Shown here one piece after another: positions 51,678-61,058 of a stretch of 64,000 nucleotides of DNA. How positions within the stretch are numbered: the stretch's first letter is position 1; every line of letters starts with the position of its first letter. The stretch comes from Spirosoma panaciterrae DSM 21099 (GTDB lineage: Bacteria > Bacteroidota > Bacteroidia > Cytophagales > Spirosomataceae): contig NZ_KB893244.1 in the NCBI RefSeq assembly GCF_000374025.1, forward strand, positions 62,001 through 126,000. Direction: 5' to 3'. The translations under genes and the position numbers were made by a program. The notes beneath the pieces are model-generated. The model worked only from the letters and a program-made list of their open reading frames with translations. It ran no database searches and was not told the DNA's origin.

Positions 51678-53355
51678 AGCCTAAAGTCCCCCGAAGTTCA
51701 TTGTAGCGTTGCTCGGCAACACCCGTGTTTGAGTTTAGATATAGCAATTGCAAATTCAGATTCTGCCGTTTCGAGACCTGATAGCCCGCGTTGGCCGATG
51801 CGTTAATGACCTGACCATTCAGGGTTTCTCCATTCAGGTTCGTCTGTTGGTTGATCAGGTAGCTGGCATTGGCCGACGTGTTCAGTTTGTTAGTCAGAAA
51901 ATTCTTCGTTACGCCCAGCGTTGGCCCGTAAAATTTCGTGTTCATCCCCTGCGCCATGTCGGCCTGGGTGTAAGAAAGGAGCAGGTTAGCCCCCAGGCCA
52001 TTTTTGATCTGTTGGTAGAAATAGCCCAGATTCAGGTTCGTATTCGTGTTGTTAGTGAAAGCTGCCGTGCGCTGGTTGAGATCGCTGAGTTGCTGGCGTG
52101 TGGCCGAGAGCGTAAATAGGCTTACCACCTCTTCACTTTGTAGGGTATACCGCGTGTTGACCGTAGCCGAGAAATTGTTCTGTGCCAGCTTCAATGTATC
52201 GATAATCGGGCGTAGACCGGCCTGCTGGCTAATGCCATAGTTTGACAGTTGTACATCGATCCCGAAAGCGGTGGCCGGGTTATAGGAAACGATCAGCGAG
52301 CCGATGCTACGGCCCGTGCGGGCGTTTTTGTTGTTGACCAGGTTGTCATATTGAATCCCGTAGCTACCCGAAAGCCGGAGTTTGCCTTCCAGCAGCGATA
52401 AATTGGGGGCGATGGCGTAACTCTCGATGTCGCTCTGGAAATAGTAAGCGCCCATTGTCTGAAAATTAGGGTCGATGCGCTTGTATTGGAGCTTGATACC
52501 CGCCATTTTACCCCGGTAGCCGATGGCCGCCTGAGTAGCCTGCGTAAGCTGGGTGGATAGCCGGGGGGTAAACAGTTTGCCAAAAAAGCGCGTGACGGCA
52601 TTGCTCCCTTCGGCTGAAACGAGGCTGCTCCGAACGTCGCGGGTATAGGCACTCACGGCTTCATCGACTTCAACGGTGATATGTTTCAGAATCAGCAGAC
52701 GGGAGGTAAGGCCAACGACCATATTTTCGGCAGGGGTAACGGTTTGCGAGACGGATTGTGGGGCTGATGTGATCGAAGCCGTATCGTCCTTGGCGCGCAG
52801 CATAATCAGGTCGACATAATTGTCAGATTTGCCATAACCAATTTTTAAAGCATAGCCCGTCCGTTGATAAGCCGGAATAATGTCAGGCTCGGCCAGGTTG
52901 GTCGAGATGGCTTTGTTGAACCGACCGTATACCGCGCCTAATCGTAGCTTTCCCGGATTCAGTTCGACCCCACCACCTAGAAATGTATGCCCGGCCAGCG
53001 TAAAAGGGGAGAAACTAACATTTCGATAGCCAGCATGGACGGTGGCCCATTTGTAGGTGGGTGATACGCCAAACTGATTGAAGGGTTGCCGGAAACTGCT
53101 GCCCTGATTACCCAGTACGGCCGAAAAAGGCAGCGAGATACCACCAGGCAACGCAACAGTGACCGAACCACTTAGTCCGAAAGGAGAGGGCTGGTTGCGG
53201 GCGGAAATACCACTGGCTGTATAAAATCCCGCGTAGGCATTTAATCCGCCCGATACCTTTACCGGAAGGGATTTCTTCGTAGGCGCATCGGTTTGTGCCA
53301 ATGCCGTGCTACTCAGCCAGAACCCGAAAAGGAGAAGATGTAGCGTTGGACGCAT
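51661..53355 (-). CDS. Outer-membrane beta-barrel protein heading the surface operon
   Basis: A 564-residue protein with a signal peptide (1-20, ending ALAQ). Almost the whole length is alternating strands and turns with Gly and aromatic girdles (VKVSGGLNAYAGFYTASG, YGRFNKAI, YYFQSDIESYAIAP, SLIVSYNP, and a final RGTLGYGISF with a C-terminal Phe), as expected of a barrel of about 20 or more strands. It lacks a plug domain or TonB box. It overlaps the giant secreted protein gene, so it may be its anchor or export partner. A promoter with TAGTTTTG lies 30 bases upstream. Confidence 0.75.
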   Translation of the reverse strand: MRPTLHLLLFGFWLSSTALAQTDAPTKKSLPVKVSGGLNAYAGFYTASGISARNQPSPFGLSGSVTVALPGGISLPFSAVLGNQGSSFRQPFNQFGVSPTYKWATVHAGYRNVSFSPFTLAGHTFLGGGVELNPGKLRLGAVYGRFNKAISTNLAEPDIIPAYQRTGYALKIGYGKSDNYVDLIMLRAKDDTASITSAPQSVSQTVTPAENMVVGLTSRLLILKHITVEVDEAVSAYTRDVRSSLVSAEGSNAVTRFFGKLFTPRLSTQLTQATQAAIGYRGKMAGIKLQYKRIDPNFQTMGAYYFQSDIESYAIAPNLSLLEGKLRLSGSYGIQYDNLVNNKNARTGRSIGSLIVSYNPATAFGIDVQLSNYGISQQAGLRPIIDTLKLAQNNFSATVNTRYTLQSEEVVSLFTLSATRQQLSDLNQRTAAFTNNTNTNLNLGYFYQQIKNGLGANLLLSYTQADMAQGMNTKFYGPTLGVTKNFLTNKLNTSANASYLINQQTNLNGETLNGQVINASANAGYQVSKRQNLNLQLLYLNSNTGVAEQRYNELRGTLGYGISF

Positions 53356-53384
53356 GTGCTGACGAGATGGTCAAAAACTTGTGT

Positions 53385-53431
53385 CAAAACTACTTTTGCC
53401 TTCTGCGTCAATCAATCGGATAAATGTATGA
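53385..53431 (-). promoter_or_regulatory. Promoter of the surface operon with shared 18-mer
   Basis: On the minus strand, TCATACATTTATCCGATT (53431-53414), 21 bases, then TAGTTTTG (53392-53385), a TAnnTTTG match. The ATG follows at 53355. The same 18-mer at the same 21-base spacing precedes TACTTTTG at 57165-57119, in front of the lipoprotein-NarL operon. Confidence 0.7.
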
Positions 53432-53566
53432 TAGGGATAATACGTTATTGCTAAAGAGAATTATATATTGCTGATATACAGTCTATTGTTTTTATGGTTT
53501 TCTGTTGTGGTGAACTGCTTAATGCGTAAAAATACGCATGGCTGAATGGGTTGCGCTGGTAAACAA

Positions 53567-53592
53567 ACAGCCCGATCAGAAGACCGGGCTGT
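53567..53592 (-). terminator. Intrinsic terminator of the prolyl oligopeptidase gene
   Basis: An 8-bp stem (ACAGCCCG / CGGGCTGT) with a 10-base loop; on the minus strand it is followed by TTGTTT. It lies 37 bases after the stop codon at 53629. The rest of the 273-base gap 53356-53628 holds the surface-operon promoter and AT-rich sequence. Confidence 0.65.
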
Positions 53593-53628
53593 CGGGTGGA
53601 TAGAAAATGGATGGCCAGTAGGGATTCG

Positions 53629-55806
53629 TTACTTCTTCACCAGAGCCTTTGCCGGTTGATAATCAGGGTGGCCCGCCTGCCAGAGCGCAAAGGCATACAT
53701 GTTGGCGAAATTGCGGAAGGTTACGGCTTTGTCTTCCGTAAAATGGCCGTTGTCATAATTGACTTGCAGGACTACAGGCTTGCCAGACGTACTGGCGTTT
53801 TGCAGCGCAGCGGCAAACTTACCCGGCTGCCAGGCAATAACCCGGGGGTCGTTCATACCGCCAATGCACATCACCGCCGGATAGTTTGTACCTTCTTTGA
53901 CGTGGTTGAAGGCATCCATCTCGTAAAGCGCCATGCACTGAACTGAGTCTTTTACCGTGCCGAATTCGGGAGCATTGACCGGGCCATTGGGCGATTCTTC
54001 CATACGGAGGGCATTTGAGCAGCTTACATTGCTGATGGCTGCCGCAAACAGATCGGGGCGCTCGGTAATGGCCCGGCCAATCAGAATGCCCCCTGCCGAA
54101 GTGCCTTCGCCAATAAGGTGCTGCGGACTCGTGTATTTATGTTTTACGAGGTATTCGCCACTCGAAATAAAATCTTTCCAGGTGTTGGGTTTCGTGGTCT
54201 GAAAGCCTGCCCGATACCATTTCTGCCCTTTTTCGGAACCACCACGCGGGTGGGTTTCGGCAATGATGACGCCCTGATTGAGCAATGCCAGAATCCTTCG
54301 GCTGAAATAAGGCGTAGCCGAAATCCCGTAGGCTCCATAGCCTGTCATGAAACATACCGCACTGCCATCGCGCTTGAGTCCTTTCCGGTAGACCAGCGAA
54401 AGCGGAATCATCACCCCATCATGCCCCGGAATTTCGAGTTCTTCAACGACCAGATCGGCCACGCCGGGATAGTTGGGCTGCACATCGAAGGCGCTGACAG
54501 CCAGTTTGCGAGTGGCTGGGTCAAAATCGTAGGCCGTGCCGGGGTTATTCCAGGACATAATGTAGGCGAAAACCTCGTTGCTGTGCGGAGCATCGTAGGG
54601 GTCAATGCCGGTTGTGCCCGTGCCGGGGATGGGTACGTCGGCCCATTGTTTGGTGCGGGGATCGTACTGCCGGATTTTCTCGTTGATGCCATCACTTAGC
54701 GTGACGAACAGAAAATCTTTGGTCGCTATGGTCCGGGTAATATTTCGCTGGCTTTCGGGCAGTAAAACCGTGGCCTTCGCCGGGTTCGGATCGTTTGCAT
54801 CCGTTTCCAGGATTTGACCGTTAGGTGCATTTTTGACACTTAGCAGGTACAGTCGATTCCCGATTTTATAGAAGTCGTTGATGCTGTCGGAGGGGGCCGC
54901 TACACGCTTCCAGTTGATCGTCGATTTCGTCAGATCGGCCGGAGACGCCATCCAGGCATCGATCCGCCGGTCGACCGACGACAGGAAGCCGTACACCTGC
55001 GTATAATCGGTCGAGAAAAACATAATCGGGTATTGGTCGGGCCGGATGCCCATGTCGGGGTTTTTAGCACGCGACCAGAGTTCTGGGTCACTGGCAGGAT
55101 CGGTGCCCAGTTTGTGTAGCCGGGCTTTGGTATCGAGATTGCCTTTGGGGTCTTTGGGATCGTTTGAGTTTTGGGGTGTGTACAGAAAGCCACTGTTGTC
55201 GGGCAACCAGTCGATGCCACCACCAAAAACGGCCGTAATGCTTTCTGGCCGGAAGGTTTTGGTGGCTACGTCCATGGTTCGCAAGGTCGATAGCTCGGCC
55301 CCACCTTCCTGTAGGCCAATGACCAGGAGCTTGCCGTCTGGGCTGGGGGTAAAGGCAGTCATGGCGTACGTTTTGCCCAGGCCCGATGCCGTTGGGTCGA
55401 AGAGCAGTTTTTCGGGGCCGTTTTTCCCGTCACGGCTGTACAATTTACCGACGTTTTCGTTGGGAAGGGTTTTGCGATAGAAGTAGGTATTCCCGCGTTT
55501 TTTAATTTCACCGTATCGGATGGGGAGTCGTTTATCGTAGTCAACAAACGTCTGGATGAGCTTGTCGCGACCGGGTATTTGTGCCAGCATCGCGTTGGTG
55601 TAATCGCCCTGAGCCTTGAACCAGTCTTTTACTTCGGGCTGGCTCATGTCCTCGAGCCAGCGGTAATTATCGGTGATTTTTTTGCCAAAGTAGGTGTCCG
55701 TTACTGGCCTTTTCGGCGTAGCCGGAAGCCCCTTGTTCATGGAAAGTTGCGCCTGTAAGCTCAGACTGACAAGAAGCCCTGTTATCGTTAAGAAAAAGGT
55801 ATGCAT
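53629..55806 (-). CDS. Prolyl oligopeptidase family serine peptidase (S9A), secreted
   Basis: 725 residues from ATG 55806; the in-frame upstream start at 55866 would add a leader before the signal peptide (HTFFLTITGLLVSLSLQAQ). The N-terminal propeller starts with the S9A hallmark TDTYFGKKITDNYRWLED. The catalytic domain has GGSEKGQKWYRAG, the nucleophile in GEGTSAGG, the Asp in GGMNDPRV and the His in NYDNGHF. It cleaves peptides after proline and is exported to the periplasm or outside. It is monocistronic, with a terminator downstream. Confidence 0.9.
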   Translation of the reverse strand: MHTFFLTITGLLVSLSLQAQLSMNKGLPATPKRPVTDTYFGKKITDNYRWLEDMSQPEVKDWFKAQGDYTNAMLAQIPGRDKLIQTFVDYDKRLPIRYGEIKKRGNTYFYRKTLPNENVGKLYSRDGKNGPEKLLFDPTASGLGKTYAMTAFTPSPDGKLLVIGLQEGGAELSTLRTMDVATKTFRPESITAVFGGGIDWLPDNSGFLYTPQNSNDPKDPKGNLDTKARLHKLGTDPASDPELWSRAKNPDMGIRPDQYPIMFFSTDYTQVYGFLSSVDRRIDAWMASPADLTKSTINWKRVAAPSDSINDFYKIGNRLYLLSVKNAPNGQILETDANDPNPAKATVLLPESQRNITRTIATKDFLFVTLSDGINEKIRQYDPRTKQWADVPIPGTGTTGIDPYDAPHSNEVFAYIMSWNNPGTAYDFDPATRKLAVSAFDVQPNYPGVADLVVEELEIPGHDGVMIPLSLVYRKGLKRDGSAVCFMTGYGAYGISATPYFSRRILALLNQGVIIAETHPRGGSEKGQKWYRAGFQTTKPNTWKDFISSGEYLVKHKYTSPQHLIGEGTSAGGILIGRAITERPDLFAAAISNVSCSNALRMEESPNGPVNAPEFGTVKDSVQCMALYEMDAFNHVKEGTNYPAVMCIGGMNDPRVIAWQPGKFAAALQNASTSGKPVVLQVNYDNGHFTEDKAVTFRNFANMYAFALWQAGHPDYQPAKALVKK

Positions 55807-55943
55807 AGTGATCAATTGATTAAAGGTCAGTAAGTTATATAGGGTAAACATAGCCCGATTGGTCATATATCATACGGTCGTGCCCGACATTTTGAGTGAA
55901 CGGCAATCGGTGGGCAGGAAAACGCGACGAACGGTTGCGGGCT

Positions 55944-56570
55944 TTATTTAAACAGCCCCGTTTTCAGGGCTTTGGCTACGGCTTCAGATTTGGAATTGAC
56001 GTGCAGTTTTTCGTAGATATTGACGATATGCGTGCGTACCGTGCCCATGCTAATACCGCAATGGTGAGCAATGAGCTTGTAACTATCGCCTTCTACCAGT
56101 CGTTTCAAAACGTCCTTTTCTTTATCGGTAAGCAGAAAATCGGTTGTTCTCGGTTGTTGAAAAGCTTCCAGAACTTTTAGCGCAATGGATGGGGTCATCG
56201 CTGCCCCGCCCGACATGACTTCACGAATGGCGTCGATGATTTTATCGGCAGGGGTTTTCTTGAGCAGGTAGCCAACGGCACCGGCCGATATAGCCGCAAA
56301 AATTCGTTCGACATCTTCAAATACGGTGAGCATCAGGATTTTCGGGCGGGTGGTTTGCTCACGAATGAGTTTGACCGCTTCTATTCCGGTGCGACCCGGC
56401 ATATCGATGTCCATCAGAATAACATCGGGCTGGGTACTCTTTACCACTTCAGCAGCCTGAAGCGCGTTAGGGTATTGACCCGTTACGATTAGATCGTCGG
56501 TAGCCTCGAAAATCAAAGCGAGGGTTTCCCGCAATGAATCATTATCGTCGAAAATAGATACTCGGATCAT
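55944..56570 (-). CDS. NarL/LuxR-family response regulator
   Basis: A 208-residue regulator: receiver with acidic pair Asp8/Asp9, phospho-acceptor in VILMDIDMPGRTG (about Asp54-56), Thr and Lys switch residues (MLTVFEDV, LLKKTPADK), and a C-terminal LuxR helix-turn-helix (LTDKEKDVLKRLVEGDSYKLIAHHCGISMGTVRTHIVNIYEKLHV). It begins four bases after the lipoprotein stop, in the same operon. The four HisKA_3 kinases upstream are the class of kinase that normally pairs with NarL regulators, so it is their likely shared partner. Confidence 0.92.
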   Translation of the reverse strand: MIRVSIFDDNDSLRETLALIFEATDDLIVTGQYPNALQAAEVVKSTQPDVILMDIDMPGRTGIEAVKLIREQTTRPKILMLTVFEDVERIFAAISAGAVGYLLKKTPADKIIDAIREVMSGGAAMTPSIALKVLEAFQQPRTTDFLLTDKEKDVLKRLVEGDSYKLIAHHCGISMGTVRTHIVNIYEKLHVNSKSEAVAKALKTGLFK

Positions 56571-56574
56571 ACGC

Positions 56575-57054
56575 CTAAATAGTCTCTACGGGTACGTTAA
56601 ACGTTCCGCTGGTAATGACGACTTCTCGTTTTTGCTGGAGATTATAGGTCTTCATTGAAAACGTGCCTACCAGCGTACTTCCATCAAATTTTGTAACGGT
56701 AACGGTGCCAGTACGCCCTTCTTTGTTCGTATAGGTTGTATTGGTTTTTACCTCAATATAGCTGCCTGTACTGCCCGTTTTGCTAATATCGACCAGCGTA
56801 ATGGTACCAGGGCCCGTTAGGTTTTCCAGAGTAAACCCCATCATGTGGATACTGTTGTAGCCCACAAGAGTTAGAGCTTTGGTGCTTTTGTTATAGGTTG
56901 ATGTAGCCTGTTCAGATGTAAACGATTGGCCATCCACCATTGCGGTTACCATCCCTTTGCCAGCGGCTGGGTTAACGGCATCGTTCTCTTTTTTGCTGCA
57001 AGCTACTAAGCTAACAATCAGACTAAAGATCAAGATTGATTTGAGCGTTTTCAT
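56575..57054 (-). CDS. Small lipoprotein cotranscribed with the NarL regulator
   Basis: About 159 residues from ATG 57054. The lipobox is SLVACS (Cys about 19). The mature domain is beta-rich and begins GMVTAMVDGQSFTSEQATSTYN, then has LTLVGYNS, TITLVDIS, TYTNKEGRTGTVTVTKFDG and LVGTFSMKTYN, a layout seen in DUF6252-like Bacteroidota lipoproteins. An in-frame extension to 57132 is excluded by the TACTTTTG promoter octamer at 57126-57119 inside it. It could be an envelope input to the signalling system; that is inference. Confidence 0.72.
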   Translation of the reverse strand: MKTLKSILIFSLIVSLVACSKKENDAVNPAAGKGMVTAMVDGQSFTSEQATSTYNKSTKALTLVGYNSIHMMGFTLENLTGPGTITLVDISKTGSTGSYIEVKTNTTYTNKEGRTGTVTVTKFDGSTLVGTFSMKTYNLQQKREVVITSGTFNVPVETI

Positions 57055-57118
57055 GTGAATGAGCCTGTTGGTTGATAAGTAGCCCGGAGCAACGTAACAG
57101 TTGCCGTTACTTACCTGA

Positions 57119-57165
57119 CAAAAGTAGCTCATCAGTTCATGTCGGGAAATCGGATAAATGTATGA
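57119..57165 (-). promoter_or_regulatory. Promoter of the lipoprotein-NarL operon with shared 18-mer
   Basis: On the minus strand TCATACATTTATCCGATT (57165-57148), 21 bases, TACTTTTG (57126-57119). The 18-mer begins three bases after the stop codon of the last kinase gene. The arrangement is identical to that at 53431-53385. Confidence 0.7.
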
Positions 57166-57168
57166 CTC

Positions 57169-59091
57169 TCACGGGTTCATAATCAGTTGTAATCGAGTGC
57201 CATGACCCGGCATTGAATGTACGGCTAATGTGCCGCCCATAGCCAATGCCCGCTGTTTCATGCTACGCTGTCCTGTTCGGAAACTGGCTTGAGCTGCGTC
57301 AAATCCACGTCCGTTATCTTCAATCAAAACCCTAAGCTGATCTTTCTGAAGCTCAAATCGTAAGGTTGCCTGGGTTGCCTGCGAGTATTTAATTAAATTG
57401 TTAATTGCCTCTTTACCAATTAGGTACAAGTTTCGGCGTACCTCCATCGATACGGAATAATCGTCCAGCGAGGTTTCAGCCGAGAAATGCAAAACGATTC
57501 CTTTTGATTCCATCAGTGGTTGGGCATACTCCTGCAAGCGTAAAGCAATTCGTTTCAGGGAGTCGTTGCCGGGATTGATGGTCCAGATGATTTCGTCAAT
57601 GGATTCCAGAATCTGGCGGGCATCGGTGTAAATTTTCTGTACCATTTGCTGGGCCTGTTCCGGCTTATTCTGACTGAGCAGCGTATCGGTATGGCCACTG
57701 AGCATGGAGATGCTCGATAACGTACTCCCCACCTCATCGTGCAGGTCATGTGCGATTTGCTGTCGTAGCGTTTGGGCTTCCCGCAACCGCCGGACTTTAG
57801 CCCGGTTCAAAAGCCAGGCGCTAATGGCTGCGGCCAGTACTAGCAACAACAGTGTGCCAGCAATCCAGGTGTTCCGTTGAAATTGCGCCCTTTTCTTCTG
57901 CTCATTTAATAGTTTTATCTGCGCATCTCGTTTCTCGGTTTCGGCTTTGGTCAGTAAATCCCGCGTTTTCTGAGTGGCCTTACTGGACAATAGGGAATCG
58001 TTCAGTCTGGTAGAAGCCATCTGGAAATGATAGGCTTTAGCATACTGATGCATTTTGGCGTACACTTTCGATAAGCCTTCGCTGGCATCCAGTTCGTCGA
58101 GGGGCTCCCTCAGTTGCCGGGCAATTTTCCAGGATTTCAGGAAATAGGATTCTGCTTGCCGGTAATTTTGATGGGTTAGATAGTGTTGTCCCAGCGCAAA
58201 ACTGACATTTAATCGGTCCATATCATGCGCTTTGAAGCTTTTTCCGTGGGCATACTGCTCCGCTAGTTTAAGGGCGCGCAACGCATTGCCGGGTTGGTTG
58301 AGTTGATTATAGCAATCACCGATATTTAAATAAATATTGATTTTCCAGGATTTAAACAGAAGCTGATCCGTGTACGATAGTATTTTGACTAAGTGATGTA
58401 TAGCCTCTTTATAGTTGTGTTGACGTTTGAGTAATGCTGTCATCGTACCTTCGGCCCAAAATAACATCAATTTATTTTGGTCGTGGTAGGCAATCGCATA
58501 CGCTTTTTGAGCATACTTGTCTCGCTCCTTATCCCGGCCTAGTATTCCCATGATCTCACTAACACCCAGATAAGCCCGGGTAACATTATTCGTCAGGCGA
58601 TACTGTTCGGTGAGCCGAATTGACGCTAAGAAATGGTAAAGCGCAGGCTCGTATTGATGACTGAAATAGTGAACCTCGCCAAGTCCCGTTATCGCTAAAA
58701 GTAATTCTGATGGCGGTAAATGATTGTTAATGATGATCTGTCGAGCTTTCTCGAAATAAGCCTTTGCTTTTGGAAGGTGCGTGCTTCCCGGACGTAATAG
58801 ATAAGCATTTCCAAAATGGACATACACCTGTTGTAGACCCATGGAATCATGTAAGCCTACCGCTAATACTTCAGCACGCTTGAGCAGCGAATCGGCTTTA
58901 TCCAACTCTCTGATTCTATAGAGCCATTGAGCGTATTGGCAAGCGGCCCGGACATAAGTATCATTCTGTTTAGCCGTTTGCAGGTGACGTAGCAACGAAT
59001 CGGCACCACTCACGGTATATACCTGCCCCTTACAGCTAAGAATCGTCAGAAGAATGGCCAGACTGCACAATAGGTACCGATTTCGTTTCAT
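57169..59091 (-). CDS. TPR sensor histidine kinase 1 of a tandem array
   Basis: About 640 residues from ATG 59091, two bases after the preceding kinase gene. Signal peptide (about 1-22), periplasmic TPR repeats (about 30-350), coiled coil, one membrane helix (about 408-430, TLLLLVLAAAISAWLLNRAK) and a cytoplasmic HisKA_3/HATPase kinase: phospho-acceptor His in AHDLHDEVGSTLSSISMLSGH, NLYLIGKEAINNLIKYSQA and VLIEDNGRGFD. Its TPR part differs most from the other three, while the kinase part is nearly the same. It probably signals to the NarL regulator at 55944. Confidence 0.9.
   Translation of the reverse strand: MKRNRYLLCSLAILLTILSCKGQVYTVSGADSLLRHLQTAKQNDTYVRAACQYAQWLYRIRELDKADSLLKRAEVLAVGLHDSMGLQQVYVHFGNAYLLRPGSTHLPKAKAYFEKARQIIINNHLPPSELLLAITGLGEVHYFSHQYEPALYHFLASIRLTEQYRLTNNVTRAYLGVSEIMGILGRDKERDKYAQKAYAIAYHDQNKLMLFWAEGTMTALLKRQHNYKEAIHHLVKILSYTDQLLFKSWKINIYLNIGDCYNQLNQPGNALRALKLAEQYAHGKSFKAHDMDRLNVSFALGQHYLTHQNYRQAESYFLKSWKIARQLREPLDELDASEGLSKVYAKMHQYAKAYHFQMASTRLNDSLLSSKATQKTRDLLTKAETEKRDAQIKLLNEQKKRAQFQRNTWIAGTLLLLVLAAAISAWLLNRAKVRRLREAQTLRQQIAHDLHDEVGSTLSSISMLSGHTDTLLSQNKPEQAQQMVQKIYTDARQILESIDEIIWTINPGNDSLKRIALRLQEYAQPLMESKGIVLHFSAETSLDDYSVSMEVRRNLYLIGKEAINNLIKYSQATQATLRFELQKDQLRVLIEDNGRGFDAAQASFRTGQRSMKQRALAMGGTLAVHSMPGHGTRLQLIMNP
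57556..57647. repeat. 92-bp block repeated nearly exactly in kinase 2 (59484-59575)
   Basis: This block and 59484-59575 differ at one base out of 92, including a 73-base identical run. Related but more diverged copies are at about 61455-61545 and 63397-63490. It codes for the conserved DARQILESIDEIIWTINPGN region after the H-box. Confidence 0.8.
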
Positions 59092-59093
59092 AG

Positions 59094-61028
59094 TCAAGTC
59101 AGTAACGCAGTTAAAATCAGACGTGTACCCTCTTTGGGAATTGAACGGATCTCCAACAAACCACCCATCGCCTGGGCCCGTTGTTTCATGCTTGCCTGAC
59201 CTGTTCGTCCACTTTGTTGAACCGTATCAAACCCTTGTCCATTGTCTTCAATCAGCACCCGTAGCTGGTTGTCATTTTTTTCGAAGCGAACTGTTGCCTG
59301 TGTGGCTTGGGAGTACTTTACCAGATTATTGATGGCCTCCTTGCCAATTAGATACAAACTCCGTCGTACCTCCATTGAGATCGGGATGTCCTCTAAAAGC
59401 GCATCAATCTGAAAGTCGAATTTGATATTTTTTGACTCCATGAGTGGTTGGGCATACTCCTGCAAGCGTAGAGCAATTCGTTGCAGGGAGTCGTTGCCGG
59501 GGTTGATGGTCCAGATGATTTCGTCAATGGATTCCAGAATCTGGCGGGCATCGGTGTAAATTTTCTGTACCATTTTCTGAGCCGACTCAGGCTGGTTCTG
59601 GCGAAGGAGCGTATCGGTATGGCCGCTCAGCATGGAAATACTACTAAGGGTGCTGCCGACTTCATCATGTAGATCGTGAGCAATCTGCTTACGCAGTTGT
59701 TGAGCTTCTTCCAATCGACGAAGCTTGGCCCGGTTCAGGAGCCAGGCACTGACGGCCCCACCTAAAAGCAAGAAGAGGGCTGCGCCGGTGAGCAGGGCAT
59801 TGGTACGAAATCGGGTGCGCTCGGTTTCCTGCTGATTAAATTTGGCCTGCTGCTGAAGCAGTTGGATACGGGCTTCTTTTTTTTCGGTCTCGTACTTGGC
59901 TACCATCCGTTGTACTTCAGCACTGGTACGGATGGCCGTGGCCGAATCCATTCGCTGGTTTCGTTCGAGCTGGTATACGTAAGCCTGCTGGAAATCTTTC
60001 ATGCCGCCATACAAGTCGGCTAGTCCCTGCGTGTACTCGGCTATCGTAACTTTATCCTCTCGTTCGTTGGCCAGTTTCAGGGCTTTTTTCATGTATAGTT
60101 CAGCCTGCTTATAGTCTTTTTGCTCTTCATAGAAGCGGCCCAGGTCGAAGTAAGAGCCACTGATCGATTCCTTGTTATTATGCTTAATGGCAATAGCCAA
60201 CCCCTGCTCCAGATAAGGTTTGGCTTCCTGAAAACGTTTGTCTTTTCGAAGGGCCAATCCGATATTACCCAGAATATCGGCTCGTAATAACTCATAATCA
60301 GTACCAGGGATGTAGCTAAGGGCTGTTTTATAGTGCTTTATAGCTTCCTTCTCCTGATTCAAATCATCATAACACCGACCAATATTATGTTCCGTAATAG
60401 CCGCTCCATAGTCATTTTTTGCCGCCACCTTTAACGCCAATGCCTGTTCAAAGTACTTGATAGCCTCACGGGGTTTCGTCATATTTTTTAATCCGAGGCC
60501 CAGACCCTCGTAGGTAGTCGGAATGCGCGGTTGTATATTAAGCTGCTCCTGCAATCGTACAGAACGAAGGTGAGTTTCAATAGCTTTCTCATACTGCTTG
60601 AGCTTATTATAAGCAACTCCCACATTCGTAATGGTTTGCGCCCTCATGCGGGGAGAAAGCTTATATTTCTCGGCCATAATCTGGGCTTTTTGGAGATATT
60701 CCAATGCCTGTTGTGGCCGATCGGTGAGGTAGTAATTGGAGCCCAGATAAATATTGGCATCCGTTACACCGAGTCCAAAATCAAGTTTGAGGGCTAGTTT
60801 CTCTGAAACACGCAGCAGGGAGTCGGCCCGAGAGTAATCCGCTTTTTTTCGGGAAGTCAAATCGCCCAGTCTGTTTAACGCTTTGACGTAATTGGTATCG
60901 GTTGGTGCATACGTTTTTACATATGCTTCCAGCGAATCGAGCGATTTAGGGACCTGGGCAATCAATATACCGCTATGTATACCTGATAGATAGAGTACGA
61001 CTAGCCATAAAAAGTAAATCTGTTTCAT
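59094..61028 (-). CDS. TPR sensor histidine kinase 2 of a tandem array
   Basis: A 644-residue kinase: signal peptide (about 1-25, ending LIAQ), the VPKSLDSLEAYVKTYAPTDTNYV start shared with kinase 3, about seven TPR repeats, a Gln/Arg-rich coiled coil, one membrane helix (about 412-432) and a HisKA_3/HATPase module with HDLHDEVGSTLSSISMLSGH, LYLIGKEAINNLVKYSQ and DNGQGFD. The 92-base block coding for the segment after the H-box differs from kinase 1 by one base. Its stop is two bases before the start of kinase 1. Confidence 0.9.
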   Translation of the reverse strand: MKQIYFLWLVVLYLSGIHSGILIAQVPKSLDSLEAYVKTYAPTDTNYVKALNRLGDLTSRKKADYSRADSLLRVSEKLALKLDFGLGVTDANIYLGSNYYLTDRPQQALEYLQKAQIMAEKYKLSPRMRAQTITNVGVAYNKLKQYEKAIETHLRSVRLQEQLNIQPRIPTTYEGLGLGLKNMTKPREAIKYFEQALALKVAAKNDYGAAITEHNIGRCYDDLNQEKEAIKHYKTALSYIPGTDYELLRADILGNIGLALRKDKRFQEAKPYLEQGLAIAIKHNNKESISGSYFDLGRFYEEQKDYKQAELYMKKALKLANEREDKVTIAEYTQGLADLYGGMKDFQQAYVYQLERNQRMDSATAIRTSAEVQRMVAKYETEKKEARIQLLQQQAKFNQQETERTRFRTNALLTGAALFLLLGGAVSAWLLNRAKLRRLEEAQQLRKQIAHDLHDEVGSTLSSISMLSGHTDTLLRQNQPESAQKMVQKIYTDARQILESIDEIIWTINPGNDSLQRIALRLQEYAQPLMESKNIKFDFQIDALLEDIPISMEVRRSLYLIGKEAINNLVKYSQATQATVRFEKNDNQLRVLIEDNGQGFDTVQQSGRTGQASMKQRAQAMGGLLEIRSIPKEGTRLILTALLT

Positions 61029-61058
61029 TGGATTGGTATAGGTCTGGATGCATGTGTA

